DNA of 64,000 nt from positions 1,798,001 to 1,862,000 of the forward strand of contig NZ_CP012543.1 of NCBI RefSeq assembly GCF_004803795.1. The letters are read 5' to 3'. The stretch comes from Campylobacter rectus (lineage in GTDB: Bacteria; Campylobacterota; Campylobacteria; Campylobacterales; Campylobacteraceae). Of this stretch, positions 27,183 through 37,347 are shown piece after piece. The notes beneath the pieces were generated by a model. The model ran no database searches, had not been told where the DNA came from, and saw only the letters and a program-made list of their open reading frames with translations. How positions within the stretch are numbered: the first letter of the stretch is position 1; the number at the start of each line of letters is the position of its first letter. A program made the position numbers and the translations under genes.

Positions 27183-29903
27183 TCAAATCTCCAAAATTTC
27201 AGGCTCTCCAAACAGTCGCTTGGCTTCTTTTAAAACCGCTTGATTTTTTGCGGCTTTTGGGTCGGTTTGCAGTTTGGCGGTCAAATTTTGCGCAGGATTT
27301 TGACTGCTCAAATTTGCCTCGTTTGAGGACGAGTCGTCAAAATTTGCTTCGTCCTGGAGCTTGTCGCCGCTTAATTTTGCCGCATCAAAAGGCGCGCCGT
27401 TTCGCGAGACGAAATCCGCTAAAGCGCCCTGTGTACTCGTTTTAACCAAGCTGCCAAATACATTATCACCGTTTTGCCGAGGTTCTAAATTTTGCCTTGC
27501 GGCGGCGCTTGCCGGCTCGCTCGCGTCTTGCTCAAAGGGTGCGGCGATACCCTCATAGTCCGCCGCCTCGCTAAACATCTCGCTCACGCCATCAGAATCA
27601 AAGGGCGGCTCGCCGAAGCTAGCCGTTTGCGGCGCGCTGTTTTGGTTAAATTTAGCAGCGCCGCTTGGTTTTTGCTCCGTTTTCGCGGCGTTTTGGCTCT
27701 CGAGCAGCCTTAGTTCGTCGTCTAAAAACGCCAGATCCGCTCCCGTAGCGACGCCTTCATCGGTCTTAAATTTCAGCGAATACGCCTCATGAAAATCGTG
27801 CGTGTCGTCGCGCATACTCTCAAAATCAGGCGCAAATTTAGGCTCGGCAGGCTGAACTAAACCCGCCTGCGTTTGCGAGTTTTGCGTCAAATTTGCCGCG
27901 TTTTCGTTTAAATTTAAGGGCTCGGTTTTGCCCATAGGCGAGTCGCTATTAGTTTGTTCGCTTAGAGCCGAGTCGTTTGCCGTTTGCGCTTGCGTTTGCT
28001 GCGTCAAATTTTCCGTTTGCTCGTCCTGCTCGCCGCCTTCAAATTTAGCGTCTAAATTTTGCACCAAGGGCGTAGCCGTCCTCTCCTCGCTACCGCCTGC
28101 AAACAAATTTCCAGTCAAATTTGAGGGCTCTTGCGCTTGGGCGTTTTGATTTAAATTTTCCACCGAGCCGCCCGCGTCAAATTTGGCGCTCTCTAGGCCT
28201 GAAACAGTTTCGTTGCCCTCAAATTTGTCCGCACTGCCGCGCTCATCGTCTAAATTTGCAGTACTTTTTGCCGTCAAATTTGCCGCCGCGTCCTTTTGCT
28301 CTGCGCCCACTATTTCGGGGCTTTGCTTGGGAGTTATCTTTATCTTTGCGCTCTCGCCGAAAAGACTGCGCAAAATCTGCAAAATCACCTTCGAGCTCTC
28401 GCGAAGCCGCCTCTGATCATCGCCAGCCGCACTCGAGGCCAAACTCATGCAGCCGCTTGAGAAATCCAAAAACTCGATGCAGTCTTTAAAGCACTCGCCA
28501 AGATCAAAGCTGCGGTCGTAAATTTTGGCCAAAAACGCCTCGTAAGCCGGATTTTGAGTTTTTGCGGCGCTGGTTTGGCCGCCCGGCTCTTGAGGCGTCT
28601 GGGCGCTCAAATTTGCCGAGCCGGTTAGAGTCTGAGCGCTCAAATTTTGCTCCAAAGCCGCGCCGTTTTGCGAGGCGAGTTTGGCAGCGTTTACTCCCGT
28701 CAAATTTGATCCGTCCGCAGAGGCTGAAATTTGACCCGTCTGCGCAGGAGCCCTAAACCTAGCCGCTTCGCTTCGTCCGCCCGTGAAATTTGACGCCGCA
28801 CGAGAAGCGCTAAAATCAGCCGCGCGCGCCTGCGAATCCGCAAATTTTTCCCTCGCGTCCACGGCTATCATCTCGTCGATCGATTTTAGATTTATCGCCT
28901 CGATCATCATAAAAAGCATCACGCCAAGCACGAATCCGCCGTCGCTGCTGACGCTTAGCATCGAGCGCGCCTGCGAGAGGATCCTAAAAAATCTCTCGTA
29001 TAAAAGCAGCGAGTATTTCGGACTCTGCGCAAGGAAATTCGCCTTGAGATTGGCCGTTATCTCGTCTATCACCATCTCGGCGTCGTAGCTCTCCAGCTGC
29101 GCTACCGCCGCGCTCACGGCCGATTTGTCGCCACTCATAACGAGCGCCAAGATCTCCTCTATGCGCTGCGGATCAAGCAGCCCCAGCATCTGCGCGACGA
29201 CGCTTTGCGTGAGCTCGCCCTTGGCGTAGATGATAGCCTGATCTAGCAACGTGAGAGTGTCGCGCAGCGAGCCCGCGCCGCTGCGAGCGAGGATCTCGAG
29301 GGCCTCTTTTTCGTGCGGGACGTTTTCGCGGTTTAGGATAAAGTCAAGATGTGCGACGACGTCCGGGCGCGAGATCTGGCGAAATCTAAAATGCTGCGTG
29401 CGCGATAGCACGGTGGCCGGGAGCTTGAGCGGATCGGTCGTGGCCAGGATAAATTTGACGTAGGGCGGCGGCTCCTCGAGTGTCTTTAGCAGTGCGTTAA
29501 ACGCGGGCGTGGAGAGCATATGCACCTCGTCGATGATGAAAATCTTAAAGCGAGCGATCGCCGGAGCGTACTTGGTCTGCTCGATGAGCCCCTTTATATC
29601 GTCGATACCGCGGTGGCTAGCCGCGTCCATCTCGATGATGTCGATGTGGCGCCCTTCGTTTGCGGCTATGCAGTTGGCGCACTGCTCGCAGGGCCGGCTA
29701 GTCGGTCCGTGATCGCAAACCAGCGCCTTTGAAAATATCCTCGCGCTCGAGGTTTTGCCGCTGCCGCGAAGCCCCGAAAAAAGGTAGGCGTGGGTGAGGC
29801 GGCTCTCGTCCAGAGCGTGCGTGAGGCTGGTGCTGACGGCCTCCTGGCCTACGAGCTCGCTAAAATTTCGCGGTCTATATCTAAGCGCTAATGCTTGCAA
29901 CAC
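27183..29903 (-). CDS. dnaX: DNA polymerase III tau/gamma subunit, greatly enlarged
   Basis: DnaX is the clamp-loader ATPase of the replicase. A GTG start at 29903 is chosen: it follows AAGGA and begins directly at LQALALRYRPRNFSELVGQ; an upstream ATG at 29999 adds unrelated sequence. Residues about 5-350 are normal: Walker A GLRGSGKTSSARIF, the zinc site (C64, C72, C75, C78), and Walker B FIIDEVHML. From about 359 on, low-complexity blocks rich in NLT, NLS, KFD, AQ and EQ alternate with one recognisable domain (about 452-533). The chain ends LKEAKRLFGEPEIL. Total is 906 aa, against roughly 500-550 expected for the genus (from memory). Confidence 0.93.
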   Translation of the reverse strand: MLQALALRYRPRNFSELVGQEAVSTSLTHALDESRLTHAYLFSGLRGSGKTSSARIFSKALVCDHGPTSRPCEQCANCIAANEGRHIDIIEMDAASHRGIDDIKGLIEQTKYAPAIARFKIFIIDEVHMLSTPAFNALLKTLEEPPPYVKFILATTDPLKLPATVLSRTQHFRFRQISRPDVVAHLDFILNRENVPHEKEALEILARSGAGSLRDTLTLLDQAIIYAKGELTQSVVAQMLGLLDPQRIEEILALVMSGDKSAVSAAVAQLESYDAEMVIDEITANLKANFLAQSPKYSLLLYERFFRILSQARSMLSVSSDGGFVLGVMLFMMIEAINLKSIDEMIAVDAREKFADSQARAADFSASRAASNFTGGRSEAARFRAPAQTGQISASADGSNLTGVNAAKLASQNGAALEQNLSAQTLTGSANLSAQTPQEPGGQTSAAKTQNPAYEAFLAKIYDRSFDLGECFKDCIEFLDFSSGCMSLASSAAGDDQRRLRESSKVILQILRSLFGESAKIKITPKQSPEIVGAEQKDAAANLTAKSTANLDDERGSADKFEGNETVSGLESAKFDAGGSVENLNQNAQAQEPSNLTGNLFAGGSEERTATPLVQNLDAKFEGGEQDEQTENLTQQTQAQTANDSALSEQTNSDSPMGKTEPLNLNENAANLTQNSQTQAGLVQPAEPKFAPDFESMRDDTHDFHEAYSLKFKTDEGVATGADLAFLDDELRLLESQNAAKTEQKPSGAAKFNQNSAPQTASFGEPPFDSDGVSEMFSEAADYEGIAAPFEQDASEPASAAARQNLEPRQNGDNVFGSLVKTSTQGALADFVSRNGAPFDAAKLSGDKLQDEANFDDSSSNEANLSSQNPAQNLTAKLQTDPKAAKNQAVLKEAKRLFGEPEILEI
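27246..28829 (-). repeat. AAATTT-rich low-complexity blocks in dnaX
   Basis: Three blocks, about 28551-28829, 27855-28304 and 27246-27704, surround structured parts of DnaX. The plus-strand text repeats TCAAATTTG, CAAATTTGC and TAAATTT words many times. The peptides repeat NLT and NLS plus KFD and KFE. There is no visible fold. Confidence 0.7.
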
Positions 29904-30761
29904 GGATTTTTCCTTAAATTTAAGATGTGATATTCTACTTTTTTTTGGATAAAAATTTAATATATTGCGGCTCGGGGCGGCGCGAAACGAGTGCCCCATA
30001 AAGACGGTAAAGCGACGTTTGGCGATAAATTTGTCGCGAGAGTAGAGCCTACCGCAAAAGGCGGCGGCGCAAAACGAGTTATTTAGAGAGGCGGCGAAAC
30101 GGGCGAGCTTTTGTCTAAAAATTTGCCGCGATAGCGAGTTTGCCGCGGATGACGATAGGGTGAGATGGCCTTGGCGATCAAGACGAAAAGCGCGGCTCTG
30201 GCGGTAAATTTAACGTGCGCCAAAGCGATGCCGTGTTTTGTCAAACGGCGGCAAATTTGACGTAAATAACCGCAAATTCGGTGCGACTATGCGGCAAAAT
30301 TTGAGCAGTTTGCAAGGCAAGCGGTAACAGATGCGAGTCGAACGATTTGACGGGCTGACGCGAAGTTAAATTTGTATCATCGGCAAGTCGGCGCAAAGCG
30401 ATAAATTCGCAGCCACGCTCCGTGCAACGCACGGTAGGTCGTCGCATTTTGTCGCTCACGACTTATGCGGCGGTAAATTTGACGTAAATAGGGCGCAAAA
30501 TAGCCGCTCGGCGAGGCGATGAGGCGGATAAATTTGAGGATATGGCGCGTCCGGGATTTGCGGCGGAGTTTGGCGAGGCCGGTTAAATAGCGGCGAAACA
30601 AATCTTTTAGCAAGACGGCAAAGACGACTATTTTTACCGCCAAGCTCGGTTTGCGGCAGGGTAGATAAAAACATACCGTCAAATTTAGCCGCTCATAAAT
30701 TCACCCGTTTGGCAAAATTTGATATAATCGCGCGGAAATTGAAAATCAAATAAGGAGAAAA
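29904..30761. other. gene-free stretch with quasi-repeats (about 860 bp)
   Basis: No gene is supported. Much of it is built from GGCGGTAAATTTGACG-like phrases. Two copies stand out: GCGGCAAATTTGACGTAAAT at 30248-30267 and GCGGTAAATTTGACGTAAAT at about 30472-30491. A TATAAT at 30723-30728 is the probable -10 for the small lipoprotein gene. Confidence 0.5.
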
Positions 30762-30872
30762 ATGAGAAAAGTTATATTGAGCGCGCTTGTTTTAGCGTTT
30801 GGATTTTTGGCTGCGGGATGCGAGAGGAACGACTATCAGCACCCGATGTATCGCTCAACGAAAAATAAATAA
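30762..30872 (+). CDS. 36-residue lipoprotein
   Basis: A very short gene with a strong ribosome site (AAGGAG, five bases before the ATG). The peptide MRKVILSALVLAFGFLAAGC is a clear lipoprotein signal: basic start, hydrophobic core and lipobox LAAGC with Cys20. The mature part is only 17 residues (CERNDYQHPMYRSTKNK). It would be lipid-anchored at the cell envelope. No function is known to me. The -10 box TATAAT upstream and the hairpin downstream support it as a real gene. Confidence 0.75.
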   Translation: MRKVILSALVLAFGFLAAGCERNDYQHPMYRSTKNK

Positions 30873-30880
30873 CCTCAAAT

Positions 30881-30900
30881 CAGGCGGGTAACCGCCGCCT
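30881..30900 (+). terminator. possible weak terminator after the small lipoprotein gene
   Basis: AGGCGG and CCGCC(T) can pair around a GTAA loop shortly after the stop codon. There is no U-run behind the stem, so Rho-independent activity is doubtful. Confidence 0.3.
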
Positions 30901-31007
30901 CAAATTTATCTCCGCCGCAAATGCCAAATTTTACTATTTTGCTTACTTTAAACGCCGATTTATTGCGCTTCGCCGCTTTGTAAAATTTGACGTTTGCGCG
31001 GCCCATT

Positions 31008-31980
31008 TTAAAATTTAACATCCTCGCAAACCTCTTTTATCTTGTCGTCCACGGATTTTATTACGGTCGTATATATATTTATGTCGTATTTGTCCAAGTC
31101 TTCTTTGTTTTTCACCAGCCAGTCCCTAGTTTGTATGTAATCTTTTAAGTATTCGTTTTTATCCGTTTGGCAAAAGCCGTCTATATTTGCGTATCTATTT
31201 GTCAGTATTTGCCAGTATAAAATTTGGCTTGCTATCGCGTGAATTCTTTCGTTTTCAAAGTATTCCGCCGTCTCCGCTTTGCGAGTTTTGTCGTAAATTT
31301 CGGGATATTTTGAAGAGTAAAGCGCGTTCATATATTTTATATATTCGCGCAGTTTTATGAGTCTTTCGTGCTGTTTGACGTTTTGCGATATTTTTTCTTT
31401 CTATACTTACCGACGTTTGCCCATTTTTATTTTCTATATCAGACCAGTTCACGAGTACGTTTTTTGCAAATATAACTGACGAGTTGTTAAAGGCGGCATA
31501 CCTAATCTCTTGAAACATCTTGTCTTTGGCTTCGTATTTGATCATATTTTCTATGGTTTCCCAGGCTTTTTCGTTTATTTTTTTGACTTCGTCCATATTG
31601 TATTTCATATATAGATAAATGCGGTCAGATGCGATATACATCATCAACCTAAAAACATACCAGTCCGCGTATTTTTCCGCATCGTCGCCGGGTAGATTTT
31701 CTTTCCATCTTTTTATGAAATAATCCTGCAAGGCAAGCACAGGCTGAACGATAAAGCTTTTTTCATCGACAAAGGGGAGTTTGGTTAGAAAATTGCCGTA
31801 TACCATCATAAAATTTGCGCCTATTAGCCACTCTTTTGCTTTCTTGTATGGCTGACCTTCGTATAGCCACTCGCTCCTTTGGTTTATGTACATCAGGGCG
31901 TGGCCTACGACGAAGGCGATCAAGGCTATCAAAAGTAGTTTTTTGAGGGGTTTGTTTTGATTCGGCCATTTTTCATTCAT
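31008..31980 (-). pseudogene. membrane-anchored hypothetical protein with one frameshift in an A6 run
   Basis: Two frames together make one protein of about 323 aa. The first (start ATG 31980) opens with a helix KKLLLIALIAFVVGHALMYI and runs to NWSDIENKNGQTSVSIERK. The second carries the rest, from QNVKQHERLIKLREYIKYMN to KIKEVCEDVKF. Removing one base from the T6 run (plus strand about 31391-31396) joins them without a stop. The soluble part, about 290 residues after one N-terminal helix, is rich in Tyr, Trp and Lys and fits no family I know. It may be phase-variable, fixed decay or a sequence error. Confidence 0.7.
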
Positions 31981-32426
31981 TTTTAATCCTGCGAGGTTGT
32001 TGCTGATATTTTACATATTACACCCTTAAATATTTTTAAAATTTAATTTAAACATATTGGATTTATTTACTCTATAGTTGCGGCGGTTTTGTAAATTCGG
32101 CGTCAGGTTTTTGCAGTGCGGGTTTTGCGAGAAAAGTGCGGCAAATTTGTTGATCTACGGATAAATTTAACGGTAAAATTCCGGGCAAATAAAGCGGTTT
32201 AAAATTTGACGACGCAGACGCCAAATTCGGCAAATCCCGAAAAACGCAAACAAAATTTGGCAAGACAAAATAAGAAATTTAACGAAAAAAGCGGCAAATT
32301 TTAGCGCGCGAAACAGGCTGAATTTGAGCTAAATTTATTTACTCAAATTCGACCCGGACGCCAAGCTCTAAATTTGCCGCCTAAAAGCAATCAAAAACGG
32401 CGTATAGCACTCCAAACTAAAATCAA
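31981..32426. other. gene-free stretch (446 bp)
   Basis: AAATTT-rich spacer between two leftward genes. No RNA, terminator or supported gene. A short minus frame at 32072-32263 looks like a chance product of the repeats. Confidence 0.5.
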
Positions 32427-33527
32427 CTACAAATCCCCGAACAGCGCCTTTAGATCCTTCGCGTTTTCATTCTTGCTCTCGCCCTTCGTGCCTAGTTCGT
32501 TTAGCTCGATCTCATAGCCCGTTAGCATGCTAGCTAGCCTGATGTTTATGCCGCTTTTGCCGATAGCTTTGCTCTTTTGCTCGCTCGCCAGGCTTACGAC
32601 GGCCTTGTTTTCATCGGTGATCTTGACCGAGCTGATGATTGCGGGTGACATCGCGCGGGTGATGAGGATCGCAGGCTCTGCGGAATACTCGATCGCATCG
32701 ATATTTTCGCCGCTTAGCTCGTTTGTGACGGCGTTGATGCGCACGCCCTTGGTACCCACAGTTGCTCCCACGGGATCGACGTTGGGCGATGTTGCCACTA
32801 GCGCTACTTTAGCGCGTTCGCCGGGGATTCTCGCACTGGCGGCGATCAGCACGAGGCCGTCTTTGATCTCGGGCACTTCGGCTTTTAGCAAGGCTTCGAG
32901 GAATTTTGGCGACGTGCGGCTTAGCTCCACCTTGATACCCATCGATTTGTCGATATAGACGCTTTTGATGACGGCTTTTACGACATCGCCCGGTTTAAAT
33001 TTCTCGCCTTTTATGCGGTTTTTGCGCGACATCACGGCTCGCAGCTCGTCTATCTCGATGAAGGTGTTTTCCTCGCTATCCACTCGCGTGACCGAGCCAA
33101 AGACCATTTGACCGATCATCTCTTGATATTTCTGAAAGATCTTCTCCTCCATTAGGCGCTGGATATGGTACTCAAGCTCCTTGTGAAGCGTTTGCGCGGC
33201 GGTGCGGCCGAGGTTGTCGGTAGATAGCTCGTAGGTTAGCTCGTCGCCGATCTCTACGCCCGCATCCACTTTTTTAGCTTCGCTTACGCCCAGAAAGTGC
33301 TCGTTGTCTTCGGCCAGTCTCTCGTCGCCGTCCTCTACGACGGTGATTTTTTGATACAAATGCAAGGACTTGGTCGAGCTGTCTATGACGGCGTCGTATT
33401 CGTAGTTTTCGCCGTAAATTTTCTTTGCGGTGTTGATAATAGCTCTTATGACGCGCTCTTTTACGTCCTCTATTTCAAGCCCTTTTTCGTTTGCGATAGA
33501 CTCTATGATATCCGCTATTCTTTCCAT
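32427..33527 (-). CDS. nusA: transcription elongation/termination factor NusA
   Basis: NusA, 366 aa, binds RNA polymerase and controls pausing and termination. The N-terminal polymerase-binding domain runs to about residue 130. The S1 domain contains GSVTRVDSEENTFIEIDELR and the KH domains contain KVALVATSPNVDPVGATVGTKGV and KSKAIGKSGINIRLASMLTG. It lacks the C-terminal acidic repeats found in gamma-proteobacteria, which is usual for this phylum. It is divergent from the HP0268-like gene, with 149 bp between them. Confidence 0.95.
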   Translation of the reverse strand: MERIADIIESIANEKGLEIEDVKERVIRAIINTAKKIYGENYEYDAVIDSSTKSLHLYQKITVVEDGDERLAEDNEHFLGVSEAKKVDAGVEIGDELTYELSTDNLGRTAAQTLHKELEYHIQRLMEEKIFQKYQEMIGQMVFGSVTRVDSEENTFIEIDELRAVMSRKNRIKGEKFKPGDVVKAVIKSVYIDKSMGIKVELSRTSPKFLEALLKAEVPEIKDGLVLIAASARIPGERAKVALVATSPNVDPVGATVGTKGVRINAVTNELSGENIDAIEYSAEPAILITRAMSPAIISSVKITDENKAVVSLASEQKSKAIGKSGINIRLASMLTGYEIELNELGTKGESKNENAKDLKALFGDL

Positions 33528-33676
33528 ATTATTTTTGCTCCGTTATTTAAATTTGGGGGAATTTTTGAGTTAGAGGAGCATTATACAAGCTTTATACTTT
33601 TAAGAAGTTTAATGCGTTTTTTAAGATGTTTTTGCTATATTCACAGATTAAATTAAAGATTTCAAAGGATTAAAAA

Positions 33677-33919
33677 ATGGAGCTAAAACTAGCTAGAACG
33701 CAACTTGACGCCAAACCAAAAACAATCTCTCTTGAAAAAATCGAAGCGGCTTTCACAAAAGATCCACAACAAATTTTCTATTTCGACAGAGAAAATAGCC
33801 ACAAACAACTCATCGCCCTGGTCGAATTTTTCGAAGAAAAAGGCCTGAGCGTCTATCACAGGACCGTTCGCTACGGCCTCAACGAAAACGACTATATGTA
33901 CGAGGTTCATATCCTTTGA
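33677..33919 (+). CDS. HP0268-family small nuclease-like protein
   Basis: An 80-aa protein matching the HP0268 family of Campylobacterota, for which a Helicobacter member is reported to be a nuclease. Family features are visible: N-terminal strand MELKLARTQ, the segment [20 protein letters not shown], a helix and strand [18 protein letters not shown], and the end YMYEVHIL. The ribosome site AAAGGA is close to the ATG. It overlaps miaB by four bases, so both are translated together; a functional link to RNA metabolism is inferred. Confidence 0.8.
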   Translation: MELKLARTQLDAKPKTISLEKIEAAFTKDPQQIFYFDRENSHKQLIALVEFFEEKGLSVYHRTVRYGLNENDYMYEVHIL

Positions 33920-35226
33920 GCGCTGCGCAAAAAAAGCTCTTTATCCAAACGCTAGGATGTGCTATGAACGTCCGCGATAGCGAGCACATCATCGCCGAAC
34001 TCTCGCAAAAAGAGGACTACGAGCTAACGGGAAATATCGCCGATGCCGACCTCATCCTCATCAACACCTGCTCGGTGCGCGAAAAGCCCGTGCATAAACT
34101 TTTTAGCGAGGTCGGCGCCTTTGAAAAAGCCAAAAAAAATGGCGCTAAAATCGGCGTTTGTGGCTGCACGGCAAGCCACTTGGGAGATGAAATTTTCAAA
34201 CGAGCGCCTTACGTGGATTTCGTACTCGGAGCGCGAAACGTCAGTAAAATTTCCACTGCGGTTAAGACGCCTAAATTTATCAGCACCGACATAAATCATG
34301 ACGAGAGCGAGTACGCATTCGGCGAATTTCGCGGCTCGCCGTATAAAAGCCACATAAATATCTCGATCGGTTGCGATAAAAAATGCACATACTGCATCGT
34401 CCCTCACACCAGAGGCGACGAGATATCGATCCCCGCAAATTTGATCCTGCGCGAAGTAAAAAAGGCCGCCGAGAGTGGAGCGAAGGAGATTTTCTTGCTC
34501 GGGCAAAACGTAAACAACTACGGCAAGAGATTTTCAGGCGCGCACGAGAAGATCGATTTTAGCGACCTACTCGTAAAGATCAGCGAGATAAAGGGCGTCG
34601 AGCGCATACGATTTACCAGCCCGCATCCGCTTCATATGGATGATAAATTTTTAGAAATCTTTAGTCAAAATCCCAAAATTTGTAAATCCATGCACATGCC
34701 GCTTCAAAGCGGAAACACCAAAGTCCTGCGCGAGATGAAGCGCGGATATACCAAAGAGTGGTTTTTAGATAGGGCCGCTAAACTGCGTGCGATGTGCCCG
34801 GAGGTTAGCATTTCAACCGACATCATCGTAGCGTTTCCCGGAGAGAGCGACGAGGAGTTTGAGGACACGATGGACGTGCTGGAAAAGGTGCGCTTCGAAC
34901 AAATTTTTAGCTTTAAGTATTCGCCTCGTCCGCTTACGAAGGCAGCGGAATTTACCAATCAAATCCCCGACAGCCTCGCAAGCGCTCGCCTAACCCGCCT
35001 ACAAAGCCGTCACAACGAGATTTTAGACGAAATCGTCGCGGCGCAAAAGAGTAAAATTTTTGACGTATATTTCGAGGAGCTTCGCGCAAACGGCGGCGTT
35101 GCCGGCAGGAGCTTTAACAACTTCCTCGTTCAAGTCGCAGGTAGCGAAGAGCTGCTGGGCAAGACGCTAAAAGTGCGCGTGAACGATCCAAAGAGAATGG
35201 TGCTTTACGGTGAGCTTGTGGGCTAA
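33916..35226 (+). CDS. miaB: tRNA-2-methylthio-N6-dimethylallyladenosine synthase
   Basis: MiaB (436 aa) adds the 2-methylthio group to i6A37 in tRNAs that read U-starting codons. The N-terminal UPF0004 domain holds the three cysteines of the auxiliary cluster (GCAMN, NTCSVRE, GVCGCTA). The radical-SAM motif is [17 protein letters not shown]. The C-terminal TRAM domain ends near the stop. It starts GTG-free inside the stop region of the upstream gene (four-base overlap) and overlaps the next gene by 17 bases. Confidence 0.95.
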   Translation: MSAAQKKLFIQTLGCAMNVRDSEHIIAELSQKEDYELTGNIADADLILINTCSVREKPVHKLFSEVGAFEKAKKNGAKIGVCGCTASHLGDEIFKRAPYVDFVLGARNVSKISTAVKTPKFISTDINHDESEYAFGEFRGSPYKSHINISIGCDKKCTYCIVPHTRGDEISIPANLILREVKKAAESGAKEIFLLGQNVNNYGKRFSGAHEKIDFSDLLVKISEIKGVERIRFTSPHPLHMDDKFLEIFSQNPKICKSMHMPLQSGNTKVLREMKRGYTKEWFLDRAAKLRAMCPEVSISTDIIVAFPGESDEEFEDTMDVLEKVRFEQIFSFKYSPRPLTKAAEFTNQIPDSLASARLTRLQSRHNEILDEIVAAQKSKIFDVYFEELRANGGVAGRSFNNFLVQVAGSEELLGKTLKVRVNDPKRMVLYGELVG

Positions 35227-35848
35227 ATTTAAACGAAGCGTTTTTATAAATTTAGCCCCGCGCATCATCTATTTTTTTATTTGGATTATATTTCTAACCT
35301 GCAAAAAGAGCTTTTCTAAGACAAATTTGACAAACGAGCCCTGCGTCGTGCTGTTTTGGCACGGCAGGCTGGCGCTGATGAGCTTTGCCTACGTGCACTG
35401 GTGGACAAACGGCCAAAATCCGCAAAGACGCGCCAAAGTAATGATAAGCGACCACAAAGACGGCGAGATCATCGCGCGCGTGATTTCGTTTTTCAGTATC
35501 GACGCGATCAGAGGCAGCAGCTCAAAAGGCGCGGTAAAGGCCCTCGCGCAAAGCTTCAGAGAGCTAAAAAGCGGCATCGACGTCATCATCACCCCAGACG
35601 GTCCGCGCGGCCCCTATCACAGCGTCGCCGACGGCGCGGTAGTCATCGCGCAAAAGCAAAATGCGCCGATACAAATTTTAAACTACGAAGCGAGTAAATT
35701 TTGGCAGCTAAAAAGCTGGGACAAGATGATAATCCCAAAGCCTTTTAGCAAGATCTCTTACACGCTCTCGCCGCCTTTTAGCGTGACGGATATGGCGCTA
35801 GAAGCCGCAAGGGGGCTGATAAAAAAGGAGATGGAAAATGAGCTCTAA
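35210..35848 (+). CDS. DUF374 lysophospholipid acyltransferase-like protein
   Basis: A 212-aa member of the DUF374 branch of the LPLAT acyltransferases. One N-terminal membrane helix ([13 protein letters not shown]) is followed by the family sites [15 protein letters not shown], then [16 protein letters not shown] and [20 protein letters not shown]. The usual HX4D is replaced here by SDHKDGE, as in other DUF374 proteins. It would act at the inner membrane on a lipid or lipid A intermediate. It overlaps both neighbours (17 and 11 bases). Confidence 0.82.
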   Translation: MSLWAKFKRSVFINLAPRIIYFFIWIIFLTCKKSFSKTNLTNEPCVVLFWHGRLALMSFAYVHWWTNGQNPQRRAKVMISDHKDGEIIARVISFFSIDAIRGSSSKGAVKALAQSFRELKSGIDVIITPDGPRGPYHSVADGAVVIAQKQNAPIQILNYEASKFWQLKSWDKMIIPKPFSKISYTLSPPFSVTDMALEAARGLIKKEMENEL

Positions 35849-36290
35849 AGTCGTAGTTTTATCTATCGGAGCGCTTTTGGCGGCTCTTTTTATCTCGTTT
35901 GTCACCCTTAGCCCTTCCTACAAAAACGCGCTCAAGGCTAAATTTTACTACGAAACGGGCGACTACGAAACCGCTTATAAGCTCTCAAAATCGGCATATA
36001 ATAAAGACATCTACAACAAACTCGCCCACACCGTAATGGTGCAAAGCGAAATCTCGCAAAAATACGCCCTCTACATCGCCCGCTCAAACGACTATCTAGA
36101 AAAGATCCAAAAAATCAGCAAATCAGGCAAGGTAAGCAAAGCGAATTTAGACAAAATACGTATGATGTGCGACATCGCCGTGAGCGACTACGACCTGCTT
36201 AAGCCCTCAAATTTGACCGACCCCGATTTGCAAAAAGAAGCCAAAATGATAAGAGATAAATTTTTAACCTTGCAAAAAGAGCTGTTTTAA
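35838..36290 (+). CDS. small anchored protein of unknown function
   Basis: A 150-aa protein with one N-terminal helix (VVVLSIGALLAALFISFVTL, 5-24) and a helical soluble part on the outer side. Segments such as KAKFYYETGDYETAYKLSKS resemble one tetratricopeptide-like repeat. It overlaps the DUF374 gene by 11 bases and closes this operon. No named family was recognised. The conserved position next to an acyltransferase suggests an envelope role, which is inference only. Confidence 0.7.
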   Translation: MSSKVVVLSIGALLAALFISFVTLSPSYKNALKAKFYYETGDYETAYKLSKSAYNKDIYNKLAHTVMVQSEISQKYALYIARSNDYLEKIQKISKSGKVSKANLDKIRMMCDIAVSDYDLLKPSNLTDPDLQKEAKMIRDKFLTLQKELF

Positions 36291-36345
36291 TTGAACTTAA
36301 TAGCTTTTTGGGTATGATAACGCATTGCAATTTTAGGAGAAATCT

Positions 36346-37347
36346 TTGCTGATACGTCGTTTTTTTAGCGTTTTATATCTTAGCGCCGTTATCGAGTCTA
36401 AAAAATGCCTATTTTACGGTGAGGCGTATAAGGGCGCAAAACTTCTTAAAACGATAAAAATAGAATTTGATCTAGATGAGCAAGGCGTCATCTCCAAAAA
36501 AGCGGAAGAGTATCTAAAAAATCTACAAAAAGAGTATAAATGGGTTTATGTTTCGCTCTTTTTCGATGCTCTCGGTCAAGGTGTTTTTGAGGCTAGAAAT
36601 GCCGAGCATCTCGAAAAACTAGGCATCAAAACAAAAGAAATAAGCTGCATAAATCCCGCTAAAAATTGGCTCGTCTACGCAAAGCTTTCGGACGTAAAAG
36701 CCGCTGAAGAAAAATTCGACGATACGGATATCGACGTGCTTTATTCGCCTATCGTACTCATACAAAAAGAGATAGAAAAGCAAAATTTACCCACCGCAAA
36801 CACCCTTTTTATCTACTCCTGCAAAGAAATTTTCGCCATCTGCATCACTTCGGACGATGGCGCGAAATACGCCACCGTTTGTAAGACGGACGAATACGAC
36901 GCTAGCGAAAACACTGAATTCGACAAAGAAAACAGTGACGAGATAGACGATTTTATCACCGATGTGGACGATAGCTTTAACAACCTTGACGGACTAGAAG
37001 ATCTAGAAGATATGCTAAAAACCAGCGGCAACGAGGAGGAGTTTGCAGACCTCGACTACGATATAAATATGCCCGAATCCACTGACGTAACTGCGTCCGT
37101 GTCGATATTTGGACACGATATGAGTATGTATCGCCATATCTCGCTCGCGATTAAAGAATTTTACACAAATCCGCTTTACGAGGGTGATTTTATCGAAAAT
37201 GTCGTGATCTTTGACGCTATGGAGAGAACGAGCGCTACTTTTTTACACTATTTGCAAAACGAGCTTTTGGTAAAGACCGCAGTTTATCCCGTCGATACGC
37301 TAAAAACGATGACGGAACTGATGAAAAAAGAGTTGGAAAATGACTAG
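36346..37347 (+). CDS. PilM-like/CtsX-like competence protein candidate
   Basis: A 333-aa cytoplasmic protein starting at TTG 36346, with AGGAG eight bases upstream. It is followed by overlapping genes of PilN and PilO design, the order M-N-O seen in type IV pilus and type II-like DNA-uptake systems. Sequence alone shows no complete actin-like fold, but EYKWVYVSLFFDALGQGVFE and the closing KTAVYPVDTLKTMTELMKKE are consistent with a PilM/CtsX role. An acidic stretch (about 185-250, many D/E) lies in the middle. In C. jejuni the cts genes are needed for natural transformation; the assignment here rests on gene order. Confidence 0.5.
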   Translation: MLIRRFFSVLYLSAVIESKKCLFYGEAYKGAKLLKTIKIEFDLDEQGVISKKAEEYLKNLQKEYKWVYVSLFFDALGQGVFEARNAEHLEKLGIKTKEISCINPAKNWLVYAKLSDVKAAEEKFDDTDIDVLYSPIVLIQKEIEKQNLPTANTLFIYSCKEIFAICITSDDGAKYATVCKTDEYDASENTEFDKENSDEIDDFITDVDDSFNNLDGLEDLEDMLKTSGNEEEFADLDYDINMPESTDVTASVSIFGHDMSMYRHISLAIKEFYTNPLYEGDFIENVVIFDAMERTSATFLHYLQNELLVKTAVYPVDTLKTMTELMKKELEND

